A stretch of DNA of 64,000 nt from Scalesia atractyloides. Its lineage: Eukaryota > Streptophyta > Magnoliopsida > Asterales > Asteraceae. Below, in pieces: positions 1 through 10,491 of this stretch (its first letter is position 1; every line of letters begins with the position of its first letter). Under the pieces are notes generated by a model. The model saw nothing but the letters and a program-made list of their open reading frames with translations. It was not told the DNA's origin and did not search any database. The position numbers and the translations under genes were made by a program. The stretch lies in the NCBI GenBank assembly GCA_947069175.1, contig CAMTDV010000002.1, positions 12,144,988 through 12,208,987 on the forward strand, written 5' to 3'.

Positions 1-2026
1 TGGTTATTATAGGAGGTTCATTGAGAAGTTTTCAAGGACAACCACTTCTTTAACTACTTTGACCTGTAAGAATGTCAAGTTTGATTGGGTCCAATACAAC
101 AAGAATCTTTTGAAATTCTAAAACACAAGTTGAGCAATGCTCTTGTGTTATCTCTACCTGAGGGTATTGAGGACTTTGTAGTTTACTGTGATGCCTCGCA
201 CACTGGCATGGGCTGTGTGCTAATGCAAAAAGGCAAAGTAATTGCCTATGCATCACGGTAATTAAAGGTGTACGAAAAGAATTACACCATCCATGATTTG
301 GAATTGGGTGCCGTTGTATTTGCACTGAAGTTATGGAGACATTACTTATATGGCACAAAGTGTATTATATACACTGAACATAAGAGTCTCCAACATCTAC
401 TCAATCAAAAGGATTTGTACATGCAACAACGCCGCTGGATGGAAACACTAAATGATTATGATTTCGAAATTCGCTATCATCCGGCAAGGGAAATGTCGTA
501 GCTGGCGCCTTAAGTCGCAAAGAAAGGATTAAGCCCATTCGGGTTAATGCCAAGAGCATAGGGCTCAGAAATAGCTTGAATGAGAAGCTATTAAATGCAC
601 AGAAGCAAGCCCTATTAGAGGCTACTGTTCTTAATGAAGGATTAGGTGGAACTGTTGATCAGTTTACGCCTGTAAAGGATGGAATCCTTAGATTTAATGG
701 AAGAATCTGGGTTCTAATCTTTGGAGGACTTTGAAATTTAGTCCTCCAAGAAACACATAACACAAGATACTTAGTTCACCCAGGCGGTGACAAGATGTAC
801 CAAGATTTGAAAAAGAATTATGGTGGATGGGTTTGAAGAAATCCATAGCCACTTATGTAGCTAAGTGCCTATCGTGTTCGCAAGTTACAACCGAACATCA
901 GCAACCGTCAGGACTTCTACAACAACTCGAAATTCACACTTGTAAATGGGAAATGGTAACCATGGATTTGATTACCAAGTTACCAAAGACCAAACATGGT
1001 AATGACACGATTTAGGTCATTGTGGATAGACTGACTAAGTCATCACATTTCTTTCCAATTAAAGAAACATATAAGTCAGACAAATTGGCTAAGTTGTATG
1101 TGGACAAGATTGTGTCCCTACACGGTGTGTTGGTATCTATTGTATCTGATAGAGATACTAGATATACCTCTCACTTTTGGAAAAGTTTCCAACAATCTTT
1201 AGGCACAAGATTAAACTTTAGTACGGCTTACCACCCACAGACGGATGGGCAAAGTGAGCATACTGTTCAGACTTTTGAAGACATGCTTAGAGCATGTGTA
1301 ATTGATTTAGGTGGAAGTTGGGATGACCACTTACCCTAATAGAATTCTCCTATAATAATGGTTATCAAACGAGCATCAAGGCTTCTCCTTTTGAGGCCTT
1401 GTATCGGTGAAAGTGTCGAACGTCCGTGCGTTGGGCAGAAGTTGGGGAAGCGCAACTATCAGGACCTGAGATTGTCCTGGAAACTACGGATAAGATTGTG
1501 CAAATCCGTGATCAATCTCAAAGCTGCCCGTGATAGGCAGAAGAGCTATGTCGACAAGAGGCGTAAACCTCTTAAGTTCAAGTAGGGGACAAAGTCATGT
1601 TGAAAGTATCACCTTGGAAAGGTGTAATGAGATTCGGAAAGAAGGGCAAGTTAAGCCCAAGATATATAGGACCATTCGAGATAGTTGAATGTGTCGGCAC
1701 TATTGCTTATAAGCTTAAGCTGCCCGAGGAGCTTAGTCGAATTCATGATGTGTTCCACATTAGTAACCTTAAGAAATGTCTAGCCGATGAGTCGCTAGCA
1801 ATGTCACATCATGATGTGCAAATTGATGAAAACATGTGGTTTATTGAGAAACCAATCGACAGGTTAAGAAGCTCCTAAGGAAAAAGATACCTATAGTAAA
1901 GGACAAGTGGGACGCCCTTAGAGGTCCCGAATATACATGGGAGGTTGAGTCCACTATGCGATAAAAGTACCCCCATCTTTTTGAATAAAAATCTCGAGGA
2001 CGAAATTTCTTTTAAGGGGGTGAGGA
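1..2026 (+). pseudogene. Broken Ty3/gypsy pol of element A1 (end of RT, RNase H, integrase, chromodomain-like tail)
   Basis: The piece opens inside the RT-RNase H connection (GYYRRFIEKFSR). RNase H follows with its YCDAS-type motif near 187, then YEKNYTIHDLELGAVVFALK and RWMETLNDYDFEIRYHP at 268-501. The integrase zinc-finger region (KCLSCSQV) lies near 860. The core runs from MDLITKLP (960) through VSDRDTRYTS to YHPQTDGQSEHTVQ (about 1260). The GPY/F module (VSPWKGVMRFG, then KLSPRYIGPFEIVE) is at 1600-1700 and the chromodomain-like end GPEYTWE near 1930. The frame breaks several times: a TAA after YASR at about 259, a stop near 1015 and shifts near 500, 1340 and 1585. Order and motifs fit a chromovirus pol. 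It cannot code for working enzyme. The 5' part lies outside the window. Confidence 0.93.
2011..2026 (+). promoter_or_regulatory. Polypurine tract of A1
   Basis: A purine-rich run (TTTAAGGGGGTGAGGA) follows the conserved CGAGGACGAAATTTC stretch and directly precedes the LTR start TGTAACA. This is the expected plus-strand priming site of a Ty3/gypsy element. Confidence 0.8.
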
Positions 2027-2223
2027 TGTAACATGTAACATCCGTAAAAAACCGGGTTAACCAAAACCGCTTCGTTTATTAACCGAACATCCAGTTAAAA
2101 ATTTTGTTGCGTATTTAATGCTCAAATTAATTTTATACGATACATAATTAATAAATATATTAGAATATAAAATTTATAATTGAAAATTTATTAAAAATAA
2201 TGAAATAAAAATAATATGCTGAT

Positions 2224-2297
2224 GCCGGGTTTCGAACCCGGGTCAGCCGGGAACCTCAAGTCTTAACTCACATCCACAAAACCACTCCGCCACTTGT
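2224..2297 (-). other. tRNA-like block M1 of S1 (antisense)
   Basis: On the minus strand the block contains TGGCGGAGTGG (2282-2292), a good match to the Pol III A-box consensus. It then has GGGTTCGAAACCC (2228-2240), a B-box with a perfect short T-stem. Total length is about 74 bp, like a tRNA. No good acceptor stem is visible, so I call it tRNA-like, not a tRNA gene. Confidence 0.7.
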
Positions 2298-3154
2298 GTT
2301 CTTTAGTGATATATCAAGACAATTAATTCAAATAACAAAAACTCGATTTCAAATCAGTCAACCGACGCGCCCAATTCGCAGCCACCGGAAATCCCGACGA
2401 TTTCGCCAATTATTGTCGGTTTCTTGTGACTTATCGTGCGTATTAACACTTACATCGGTTATAACCGATGTCCAGTTCTGCGACATCAGTCATAACCGCC
2501 GGAGAATAATTGACCAACGAATCAAGACAGAAATCGGACCCAATTCATCGATATTATTTCCTATAAATACACACCCTAGCCTCTGGTAATCTTTTCGCTC
2601 AAAATCACACCAATTCTCGATGAATTTTACTCGCCGGAACTTTTCTGCCATCACCGGACTTTCGCCGGAAAACCGAGACTCACATCAACACGGTAAATAC
2701 CTCAACTCTTTCTGTTCCTTTCCATTGTTAGACCATTACTAACATCAATCCATCACCCAGAATCGATCCCAGACGACGTTGCCGGATTTCTGTACTCGCC
2801 GGAAAAATCGCTGGAATTTCCGAACTCACGCTGTTAATCGGTATGATCAACAAACCTCCTGTTAATCATTGTTTAGTAACGCAATTTCACATCTAATCAA
2901 TCAAAACTGTTAATTGATCCTAACAGCCGAAGTTCACAAAACAGAGCCGACGAATCCTTGCCGGAGTTCTGTGAAAGACACCTGTTTGTACATCCTTTCC
3001 CCAAACCCTCTCCGTTCATTACCTTTCAATTTCTTATAATGTTCGTTAATCGAGTTAAACAAGAAATAGTTTGGTTAACCGTTGTCTGTGTTTTGAGCGA
3101 AGAAGACGAAGTCGTTTATGTTTATAAGATTAATTAAAATCAATATTATGAACG

Positions 3155-3222
3155 GGTTAGACACACAGTCCAGCGGTGGACTGTGTGCAAATAATACACA
3201 CACGTCGCGAGTTCGATTCCTA
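3155..3222 (+). other. tRNA-like unit M2 of S1
   Basis: After GGTTAGACAC comes a perfect 11-bp hairpin, CACACAGTCCA with loop GCGG and TGGACTGTGTG, in the place of a D-arm. About 25 bp later is a B-box-like AGTTCGATTCC. The prefix and layout match M3 and M4. Confidence 0.6.
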
Positions 3223-3296
3223 TCACAATCCTAACCTCAGAAATAAAAATGTTTTTTTTTTAAACCAAACCGGGTTAACTCACAGTAAGATGTTAA

Positions 3297-3362
3297 GTAT
3301 AGTCCAAACGGTGGACTGTGTGCCAAACTAAACACAGGTCCCGGGTTCGAGACCTGTGGAGA
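3297..3362 (+). other. tRNA-like unit M3 of S1 (shortened)
   Basis: The left prefix seen in other copies is deleted here, leaving a 6-bp AGTCCA/TGGACT hairpin. The T-arm is strong: ACAGGTC and GACCTGT form a perfect 7-bp stem around a loop that contains the B-box GGTTCGAGACC. Confidence 0.6.
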
Positions 3363-3455
3363 TCACCGGGTGATACAATTAAATCCTTTTTAAATAAATG
3401 ATTTTCGGATTAAGTTAAATAGTATATAAATATAATTAAAAACAGAAATAGTTCG

Positions 3456-3531
3456 GGTTAGACAGTAGCTCAGTTGGTAGAGCTGCGTGCACGCGTACGG
3501 GAGGTCACGGGTTCGAGTCTCACTCAGTGCA
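3456..3531 (+). other. tRNA-like unit M4 of S1, with upstream TATA-like box
   Basis: The A-box TAGCTCAGTTGGTAGAGC forms a tRNA D-arm (GCTC...GAGC) and GGGTTCGAGTCTC is the B-box. AGTATATAAATATA lies about 35 bp upstream of GGTTAGAC. Two bases found in other copies are missing (GACAGTAG versus GACACGTAG). Confidence 0.7.
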
Positions 3532-4029
3532 ATAATATTCACAACCGAACCGGTCAACGGTCAACAGTCATGGTCAACGGTCAAAAGTCAACATTTTATT
3601 TATTTATTTTTATTTATTTATTTAATTTAAAAATCAATTAAAAATACTTAAAAATAACGTTTTTAAAGTTAGAAAATAGCCATAAACTCACAAAAATATA
3701 TCCAAAAATCCTATTTAAATTGTTAATAAAATCCACTTATTTACCGTACCTTTTCGTTATTAATTAGGTTAGTTATTTCCTCGTCGTCAATCCTCTAAAC
3801 TCGTGCGCATTCAACATCATCCACCGAACGCACCCAATGTGAGTGAATCTCTACCAATTCCCCGTTTTAATCACATTTTGAGGTGTATCATGTGTCGCTA
3901 TTATTTATTTAAATTAAACACTTGTGCATTCATCATATTCATGATCAAATGTGTTGCCAATATATATCTATTGTTTGTGTGGTTAATGTTTAGATTAAAG
4001 TTATCATTTTCAGTACATACATTAACATA

Positions 4030-4225
4030 GGCCGCCGCTCCCCATTACCTATGAGCGTGAGCTGTTCCCCATTACCTATGAGCGTGAACGAGGCGTTGCC
4101 AACATACGATCGGCTCCGTTTGATTGAGCCTTGATCGCACATACATTTCATCATAGGCCGTCTGCTCCCCATTACCTATGAGCGTGAGCCGTTCCCCATT
4201 ACCTATGAGCGTGAACGAGACGTTG
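4030..4225 (+). repeat. Tandem ~26-bp repeats and hairpin near the 3' end of S1
   Basis: CCCCATTACCTATGAGCGTG occurs four times, in two pairs. Between the pairs, at 4107-4137, CGATCGGCTC pairs with GAGCC-TT-GATCG to form a bulged hairpin. The same arrangement is in the other family B LTRs. The hairpin is doubled in E1 and E3 and absent from the E2 3' LTR. Confidence 0.75.
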
Positions 4226-4784
4226 CCAACATTTACATTATCATTCATGTTACATATTCATGCAAGGTGGTTTGTCATTGTATGCTATTTGTTTGTTATT
4301 GTATGTTATCGTTTGTTATTGTTATTGTTATTGTATGTTTATTTACGTTTGTTCATATATGATTATTGCACAATTTTTCCATATTAAATACAACAAGAAA
4401 TAAATAATAAATTTTCTAACAAGGTTCACTCGCCAACTTTTGTTGATCCAAAAACCATTTTCACACATGATACAAGTGGACAGGATGAAGCAAGGAACAC
4501 ATAGGAAAGTGCCTTAGAAGAAAAATAATGAAGTTTAGAAAGATGTATAGAACATGTTGTATTTGTATGATTTGATTGTATGATCTCCTTTAAATTGTAA
4601 TAATAAATATGAAACATTATAATAAATGTCATGAGCTTTGATGAAAACCCAATCATGCCCCGATCACCTTTTCCGTTGCGGGTCGGGGTGTGACATAACA
4701 CCTCGTAAAAATCATGTCCAATAGTATAGTGACACGTGTCGTATTTTTATTTTAGTCTATTAAAGACTAATAAGGACTAAAGGT

Positions 4785-5003
4785 GTCAACATGCTCAAAC
4801 TCAGCCTCTGAGTGACTTTCTGATGTCAACATGGAAAAACATTAGCCTCTGAGTGACCGTTGTGTCAACATGCTTAAACTTAGCCTCTGAGTGACTGATG
4901 TCAACATGCTTAAACTTGTCCTCTGAGTGACCGTTGTGTCACCATACCCAGCCTCTGAGTCACATTGGAGTCAACATGCTTATACTGAGCCTCTAAGTGA
5001 TCC
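4785..5003 (+). repeat. Six ~37-bp tandem repeats in LTR-A
   Basis: Imperfect copies of a unit containing GTCAACATGCTTAAACTTAG and CCTCTGAGTGACCG start near 4787, 4825, 4864, 4900, 4937 and 4970. The same array lies close to the start of both other family A LTRs. Confidence 0.85.
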
Positions 5004-5122
5004 TTTACAAAGTCCTAACTCTCATTTGTGCCATTGTTGGACGAGAGAGGTTAATTTTGTAAATATGTGAAAGTTGGATAATGGAGGGGTTAAAAATGTC
5101 AACATGTTAATTTATACCTCTA

Positions 5123-5527
5123 AGATCCATGAGATCCATGAATGCTGCAGGTGCATTTGTGAGTCTAAAAAGCATTACCAAGAATTCATAATGACCATAA
5201 CGGGTCCTAAAGGCGGTTTAGGAACATCCTCACTTCTAACCTTCAGTTGAGGGTATCCTGATCTCAAATCGATCTTAGAGAAGTAACTAGCCCCTTAAAG
5301 TTGATCGAACAAGTCATCGATCCTGGGCAAAGGATAACAATTCTTGATCGGTATCGTATTTAGTTCGCGGAAATCAATGCACATCCGCATTGAACCGTCC
5401 TTTTTCTTAACAAAAAGAATAGGAGCTCCCCAAGGTGAGGAACTAGGCTGAATAAAGCCTTTCTCTAAAGTTCATCTAATTGTATTCTTAATTCTTTCAT
5501 TTCCTTCGGTGTATTCTTAAAGTTCAT
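5123..5527 (-). pseudogene. Reverse transcriptase fragment of element D
   Basis: Reading leftwards on the minus strand, the conserved RT order is visible: SSPWGAPILFVKKK, MRMCIDFRELN, PRIDDLFDQL, YFSKIDLRSGYPQL and, at the left end, NAPAAFMDLM. The catalytic YxDD region is missing because the fragment stops at 5123 against the A1 LTR. The frame is broken between blocks, for instance a 1-bp indel near DQL. The N-terminal part contains a short duplicated stretch (TTCTTAAAGTTCATCTAA-like, about 5470-5530). Confidence 0.85.
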
Positions 5528-6181
5528 CTAACCGATACGGAGCTCTAGCAATAGGTGCTGCACCTGGTAGGATATCAATCCTAAACTCCACTTACCTATC
5601 TGGAGGTAACCTTGTAATTCTTCAGGAAAAACATCGGAATATTCCGAGATGATTGGAAGGTCTTCAATCTTTGTTTTTGGCTTATTGATAGTTACTTGTG
5701 CCATGTGAATGATACAACCTTTCCCCAAACACTTGGATGCCTTAAATAATGACTCCTTGTCTGGCAATCCATAGTGTGAATCTCCAAGGATGGTGATCAC
5801 TTCACCAGATGGGGTTTTAACTTTGATGAGTTTCTTATCGCAGGCAATGCGGGCTTGGTTATGGGACAACCAATCCATTCCTAAGACTACATCGAACCCC
5901 GCCAAATTCATCGGCAAAAGAGAGATAGGAATAGAATGATTCTTAATGGATATAAAACATCCATCAAGAATGTAAGATGCTATTTCTAAAGTTCCATCAA
6001 CAAGTTCTACCTCATAAGTTACGTCTAGAGTTCTTATGGGTAAATTTAATAGTTTTATAAACTTATGATCTACAAAAGACTTATCTACACCCGAATAAAA
6101 AAGAACTCTAGCATATACGTCATTAACGAGGAATGTACCTGTTATGACGTTATTGCCATTAACGGCCTCCCTAGCATTCAT
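5528..6181 (-). pseudogene. Aspartic protease and pol linker of element D
   Basis: An open stretch of about 217 codons contains the retropepsin-like region: NGTFLVND-type strand, then LFYSGVDKSFV, and GFDVVLGMDWLS further on, followed by EYSDVFPEEL, the usual start of the RT part. In functional relatives the active site reads LFDSGADRSFV. Here the catalytic Asp is Tyr and Ala is Val, so this protease is dead whatever the frame. It is continuous with the gag remnants to the right and RT to the left on the same strand. Confidence 0.85.
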
Positions 6182-6726
6182 CTGGAAGGCACGAGCATTT
6201 CCTTTCTTAGCCTCTCAAGCTTTGCATCATTACTTCTGGGGTTCTTAGGGCAATTAGGCTTAATATGCCTATTTCATTACAACCGTGACAGACTGCATCC
6301 TTAAGATTTTTGCACTCTAGGTCTTATGAATTTTCTTTTGCAAATACCACAGGGTTTAATCTGTGGGTCAGCATTGCATTTTCACCAGTGCCTGTGGTTA
6401 CAGGTCTTGCACAGAGGTCTATCATCAGACCTGTGTTGTTTCTTCTTGAACCCAAAATTTCCTCTCTTTTTAGACCTTTGGGAGTTTCATCCTCCCGTTT
6501 CCTTTTCCGTCAGTCTCAGATCTAACTGACTTTTGCCTCCCCAAGTCTAAGGTGAGAGAGAGAGAGAGAGATAGGTCAACAACAGACCTATAAGTACTAG
6601 GCTGAGCAGCCTTTACCATGCCCTTAATCTCGGGCAATAACCCATTAATGAAATGTGCAATGCATTTGGTTCAAGGGTGATTAGGTAGGAAACTAATCTA
6701 GCCAGGGAGTTGAGGTCAGAAACATA
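6182..6726 (-). pseudogene. Gag zinc-knuckle region of element D (decayed)
   Basis: Minus-strand translation shows LCKTCNHRH near 6400 and CHGCNEIG near 6270, the two Cys/His patches typical of this gag type. The second knuckle loses frame by one base just before its His (HIKPNCPKNP is in another frame). A (GA)n run at 6552-6572 interrupts the region further. Confidence 0.7.
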
Positions 6727-7466
6727 TTACTTACAGTCTAGATTTTTCATTGTGAGAGTCAGAAAGTCTGACTCTATTTTTTCCACCTCGTGAGGTGGGC
6801 AGCATGTCTCCTTGACTAGGCCAACAAACTTGGACCATCCCAAGTTGTACAGGTGTACTTTACCTGTTGATTGGACCATTGCCTTCCACCAAATTAGGGC
6901 ATCACCCTTGAAGGATAGGGTTACATACTTAACCACATCTTTATCAGCACAACCGCTGATATCCACTATCGTCTCCATTTCATCAAGCCATCTCAAGGCT
7001 TCTACTGCTCCCCTTTCTCCATTAAAAATCTCAGGGCTTGCAGGAGACAAAGTATTTATAGGTATATCCGTCTTTTTGAAGAACGGGACCTATACTTTTT
7101 GTTTCTTTTTTTTTTTGCTTTTTTGTCTTTTGTTTTTTGTTTTTTTATACTTTCACCTCTCATTTTCACCATTAACAATTATAACTCTTTAACTTTCTAA
7201 AAACTTTATAATCGAGTTTTATTATTCTAATTTCTTTGGTTCACTCTTCGCATTTAAAGAGTGAACAGAGCTATCCTTACGAGCTGATGATGGTGGAATA
7301 GATAAAGGTTTGGAGCGAGTAGTGCTCATTTCCTTAAATTTCTCCATGGCCTTTCCAACAGCTACATCTATGCGAGCTTGGAAATTATCATTATTGATGG
7401 CTACGTTCTTAACTTTGTTAGAGTTAATAATAGGTGGCTACTTTGCGACCCGTCAGAGTTAGCCAT
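6727..7466 (-). pseudogene. Gag capsid region of element D
   Basis: The open part (6727-7050) reads PEIFNGERGAVEALRWLDEM and ends KIESDFLTLTMKNLD. It includes VKYVTLSFKGDALIWWKAMV, the capsid motif with the WW pair found in Ty3/gypsy gags, here about 108 codons. Upstream, a probable original start codon is at 7466-7464 (MANSDGSQSS), but that frame stops after about 22 codons. A T-rich insert-like run at 7105-7150 separates the two. It cannot encode a full gag. Confidence 0.8.
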
Positions 7467-7746
7467 TCTTTAAGCTTTTGGTTCTAAACACCAAATTAAA
7501 CTTCTCTTAGCCATGGTATTAATAACCGTATTAGCTTTAAAGTTGGATATATAAATCCATTGCCTATTGAAACTAGTGTGAATATAATCACAACTCTTAG
7601 GCTTAACATTCCTATGAATGTTATCTATATTTGGCCTAGGTGTCAAAAGGACCATCAAAGGCAAAATTACAATTTGGACATAGTCCATATATATATTAGA
7701 CAGTGGATCTCGGTTTCACAACTGCCATTTTCATAAGACAATTTAT

Positions 7747-7957
7747 AAATAGCTCATAGGCTTGTCATGAAGGACATTAAAAATATGGCTCATAGGTCTA
7801 TCACTAAGGACATATAAAAATATGGCACAAAGGCCTGTCACTAATGGACATAAAATACGACACATAGGCCTGTCACTAATGGACATAATATACAGCACTT
7901 ATGCCTGTCACTAATGGACATAAAATACGGCATATAGGCCTATCACTAATGGACAAA
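7747..7957. repeat. About six ~36-bp tandem repeats
   Basis: Units of the form CATAGGCCTGTCACTAATGG plus an ATAAAATACGRCA-type tail recur at roughly 35-38 bp. They decay towards the left. Confidence 0.8.
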
Positions 7958-8029
7958 ATTTTGGGCAGAGGGTTATATTAACCACACTGTCATTGTCATA
8001 ATTTGATAATATAATATTGCTCAAAGGCA

Positions 8030-8172
8030 AATCATTACTAATGGATGTTTAATCATGGCCTGATGGCACTACTCACTAATGGATGTTAATTATGGCCCGT
8101 AGGCACTAAATCAGTAATAGATGTTTAATTATGGCCCGTAGGCACTACATCACTAATGGATGTTTAATTATT
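8030..8172. repeat. About four ~40-bp tandem repeats
   Basis: Copies of CACTAATGGATGTTTAATTA followed by TGGCCCGTAGG. The CACTAATGGA core is shared with the array at 7747-7957, so both may come from one older unit. Confidence 0.8.
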
Positions 8173-8390
8173 ATCATCGCATTGATGATATTAGCCGGGA
8201 TCAAATTTGATCACGTTGGCTACATAAGGTTAGGACGTAGTCCATTACCTAGACGGCTAGTGTGGTTCCTCAAGTCACACTACCAGGAGTATGAACATTA
8301 CTTGAATGTTAACATAGGAGTATCTTAATGGTCGATTAATAGTCACGGTCGCATTGACCTTAACGACTTGGAGGCTTGAACATAGTCCAC

Positions 8391-10109
8391 TGATGTATTG
8401 AATAATACATCTATTTATTTTGTAGAGTTTGTATAATTTTAGCGTGTTTTCGTTCCGGTTTGTCAAGACTTTATCTACTTTTAATCCAAACGCGTTTTGC
8501 AGGTCTTGGTTCGTGAAAACGGTTGGAAGGATGGGAAAAACGAGCGAAAATGGTGAAAAGAACCGAGCCGGGACGTGAGTGGATCAGAAATGAGAAAACA
8601 AAACGCAAAATAGGGATTTTCCCTCTCTCGCGAGGCGCGATCCGCATGCCTAAACTCTCTCGCGGCCCGCGAGAGAGTGATAGTTATCTGCCAGAATTAA
8701 CCTCTCTCGTGGGGCGCGACCGAACTACCTAAACTACCTAGCGGGGCGCGAGAGAGGTGTTTATCCAGAAAGTTTCGAAATCAGAGAAGGATTGGGACTT
8801 GGTTGTTTTAAAAAAAAGACTTATAATCATTGTTAAACATATATTGGGCAACCTTGGACGAACTAGGGCAGAATTGGAGCTACTTTCTGGAGATTTGAAG
8901 CTACACGAAGCGGATCGAAGCTGCAGGGATTGTGGTGGTGATCAAGGGAGTTCAAGGCAAGAGATTGTCACGGTTTAATTATACCAATTCTCACTTTGAT
9001 TTCCTTGTTTTGATCAATCATGCTATCTTGCTATCAACTTTGTTTTAATTACTTTTCAAACATGTTTTTAGGCTAGATATTATTCAGTTACCTAGGTTTT
9101 GGATGATGGATTTATGAAACTTTGATTTGTTTTAATTTAATTCATGGTTTGAATATTTAATTGGTAAAGGTCACAACTTTAATGATCTAGTTTAGGTATT
9201 TGCATGATCTTGTTTGTTTTATGATTGTTTGGTTGATTTGCATAAACTTTGGTGGATATCTTTCATAGAATAGGTTTATGTTATTTTTCGTGTTCTTAGG
9301 AATTCGTGAAGTTATCGGTAAAATTGGCCAATAAAACCGGGGAAACAATTAAATGAACCATAAAATCAAACTTGTCATTATACCTAATTTGTTAATTGAG
9401 AAATTGCACTTAGTTGGCTGAATTAATGTGGTAAATTGTTAGGTTAGGGTTTTGAGAGATTCCCGAGTCTAATTCCTTGTCATAATTGAATCAGTTAATC
9501 TAAACTAGAAAATTGTAGTTGGTGTAGGTTAATTATTGAGAGGTAATTAATAATTAGACACTTTACTAATTTAAGAAGATAACTGAAAAGAAATCTTTAG
9601 GTCCGGTAAACAAATAAAAAGAATAGGTTATTGTAGGTGTCTTCCTGAAAAGGGTCGGGGGTCCTGTTTGATAAACCTAGACTTTAATATGTCAAGATCC
9701 CAGTAAAATATTCAACCAGATTAATTATTATAAATTGAATGAGTAGTAGTCTAAAAATCCCACCTAGGTAACTAGTTCATTATCTCTTGATTTAAAATCT
9801 AAGAAGTCCCTAGAAGTTCATAGTTTGGTCATTCCAATTTAGTAGTTTTAGTTAAATTGATAATTTAGATTTATTAGTAACCCCCCCCCCTTTTAAATTA
9901 TACATAGTGTGTAATCGAGTCTAAATTAGTAGTCTTAGCAATTAGAGAGTCCTGTGGGTTTGATAATCCGGACTTGCTTCATACTATTCTACAATTGAGC
10001 GGTCCACTTGCCGGTTAGTAGTTTAGTATAGGTTAGGAGTCTAGAGTATAATATGAGTCTAGAATTGGGTAATTTGTTTTGTTTTTAATTAACTACTTTT
10101 AGAACATCA
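8391..10109 (+). mobile_element. 5' LTR of the Athila-like element
   Basis: 1719 bp, ends TGATGT...ACATCA (imperfect inverted ends). It holds a GC-rich block at 8622-8757 with CTCTCGCGGCCCGCGAGAG, which can fold on itself, and a run of C at about 9881-9890 that is longer in the 3' LTR. The short open frames inside have no recognisable product. Confidence 0.92.
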
Positions 10110-10114
10110 AGTTT

Positions 10115-10130
10115 TGGCGCCGTTGCCGGG
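10115..10130 (+). promoter_or_regulatory. Primer-binding site, tRNA-Asp type
   Basis: TGGCGCCGTTGCCGGG starts five bases after the LTR and complements the 3' end of plant tRNA-Asp, the usual Athila/Tat primer. Confidence 0.88.
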
Positions 10131-10491
10131 ACTCTTCATTGCAATTGCGTGATTACTCGATCTAGGCTTTTTTTATACACTTGTGTTTATTTTGTATTCA
10201 TTTGTGTCGTAGGAGTCTAAGTTGTTTAATGGTTTAATATTTATTTTTGTATATATTGATTATTTGTGCTAACTTTCTTGTTTGTGTGTTTGCGGTTAGT
10301 GGATGCCCACGTGCGCTCGCAAGGACCTCGCCTAAGCCGCCGACGGACACGCCATTCTCTCCCGCACCAAAGGTAAGTGCTTCTTCTACAACTTTTTCAA
10401 GTTCATCCCGTTCTTTTGTACCACCCGACTTTGATTTTACACCTAAACCTTCATCACCCGGTTCCCCAACACGCCACCACCTAACTTCCAC

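Larger units (their letters stand above)
2034..4695 (+). mobile_element. Solo family B LTR (S1), TSD TAACA
   Basis: The unit begins TGTAACATCCGT and ends GGGTCGGGGTGTGACA, the same ends as the full-length E4 LTR at 39529-42190, and both are 2662 bp. It is flanked by a perfect 5-bp repeat, TAACA at 2029-2033 and 4696-4700. No primer site or coding region adjoins it, so the internal part was lost by LTR-LTR recombination. Small open frames inside it, such as one at 2296-2589, have no recognisable product. Confidence 0.95.
2027..5122 (+). mobile_element. 3' LTR of A1: first ~430 bp, split by solo LTR S1
   Basis: The LTR starts TGTAACA at 2027 beside the polypurine tract. It is interrupted after 7 bp by S1 and continues at 4701 with CCTCGTAAAAATC. 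The resumed part matches the start of the family A LTRs at 53517 and, inverted, at 60857. Similarity ends at about 5122, where the sequence turns into antisense reverse transcriptase of element D. The remaining LTR length, about 3 kb in A2, is gone. Confidence 0.88.
7467..8390 (-). mobile_element. Leader and probable 5' LTR remnant of element D
   Basis: Upstream of the D gag start the minus strand reads TTTGGTGTTTAGAACC, possibly a decayed TTGGTATCAGAGCC primer site at about 7477-7492. Beyond it the sequence is non-coding and dominated by two tandem arrays. No LTR boundary can be fixed. The Athila-like element begins at 8391. Confidence 0.5.

Noticed and set aside
2296..2589. Small protein gene in the S1 LTR
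   Set aside because: LTR sequence; the frame is not kept in the sister LTRs.
3456..3531. Functional tRNA gene
   Set aside because: A- and B-boxes are good, but no paired acceptor stem or clear anticodon arm is visible and the unit is part of a repeated LTR.
7747..7957. CRISPR-like array
   Set aside because: Units are contiguous and diverged, with no distinct spacers, in plant-type DNA.
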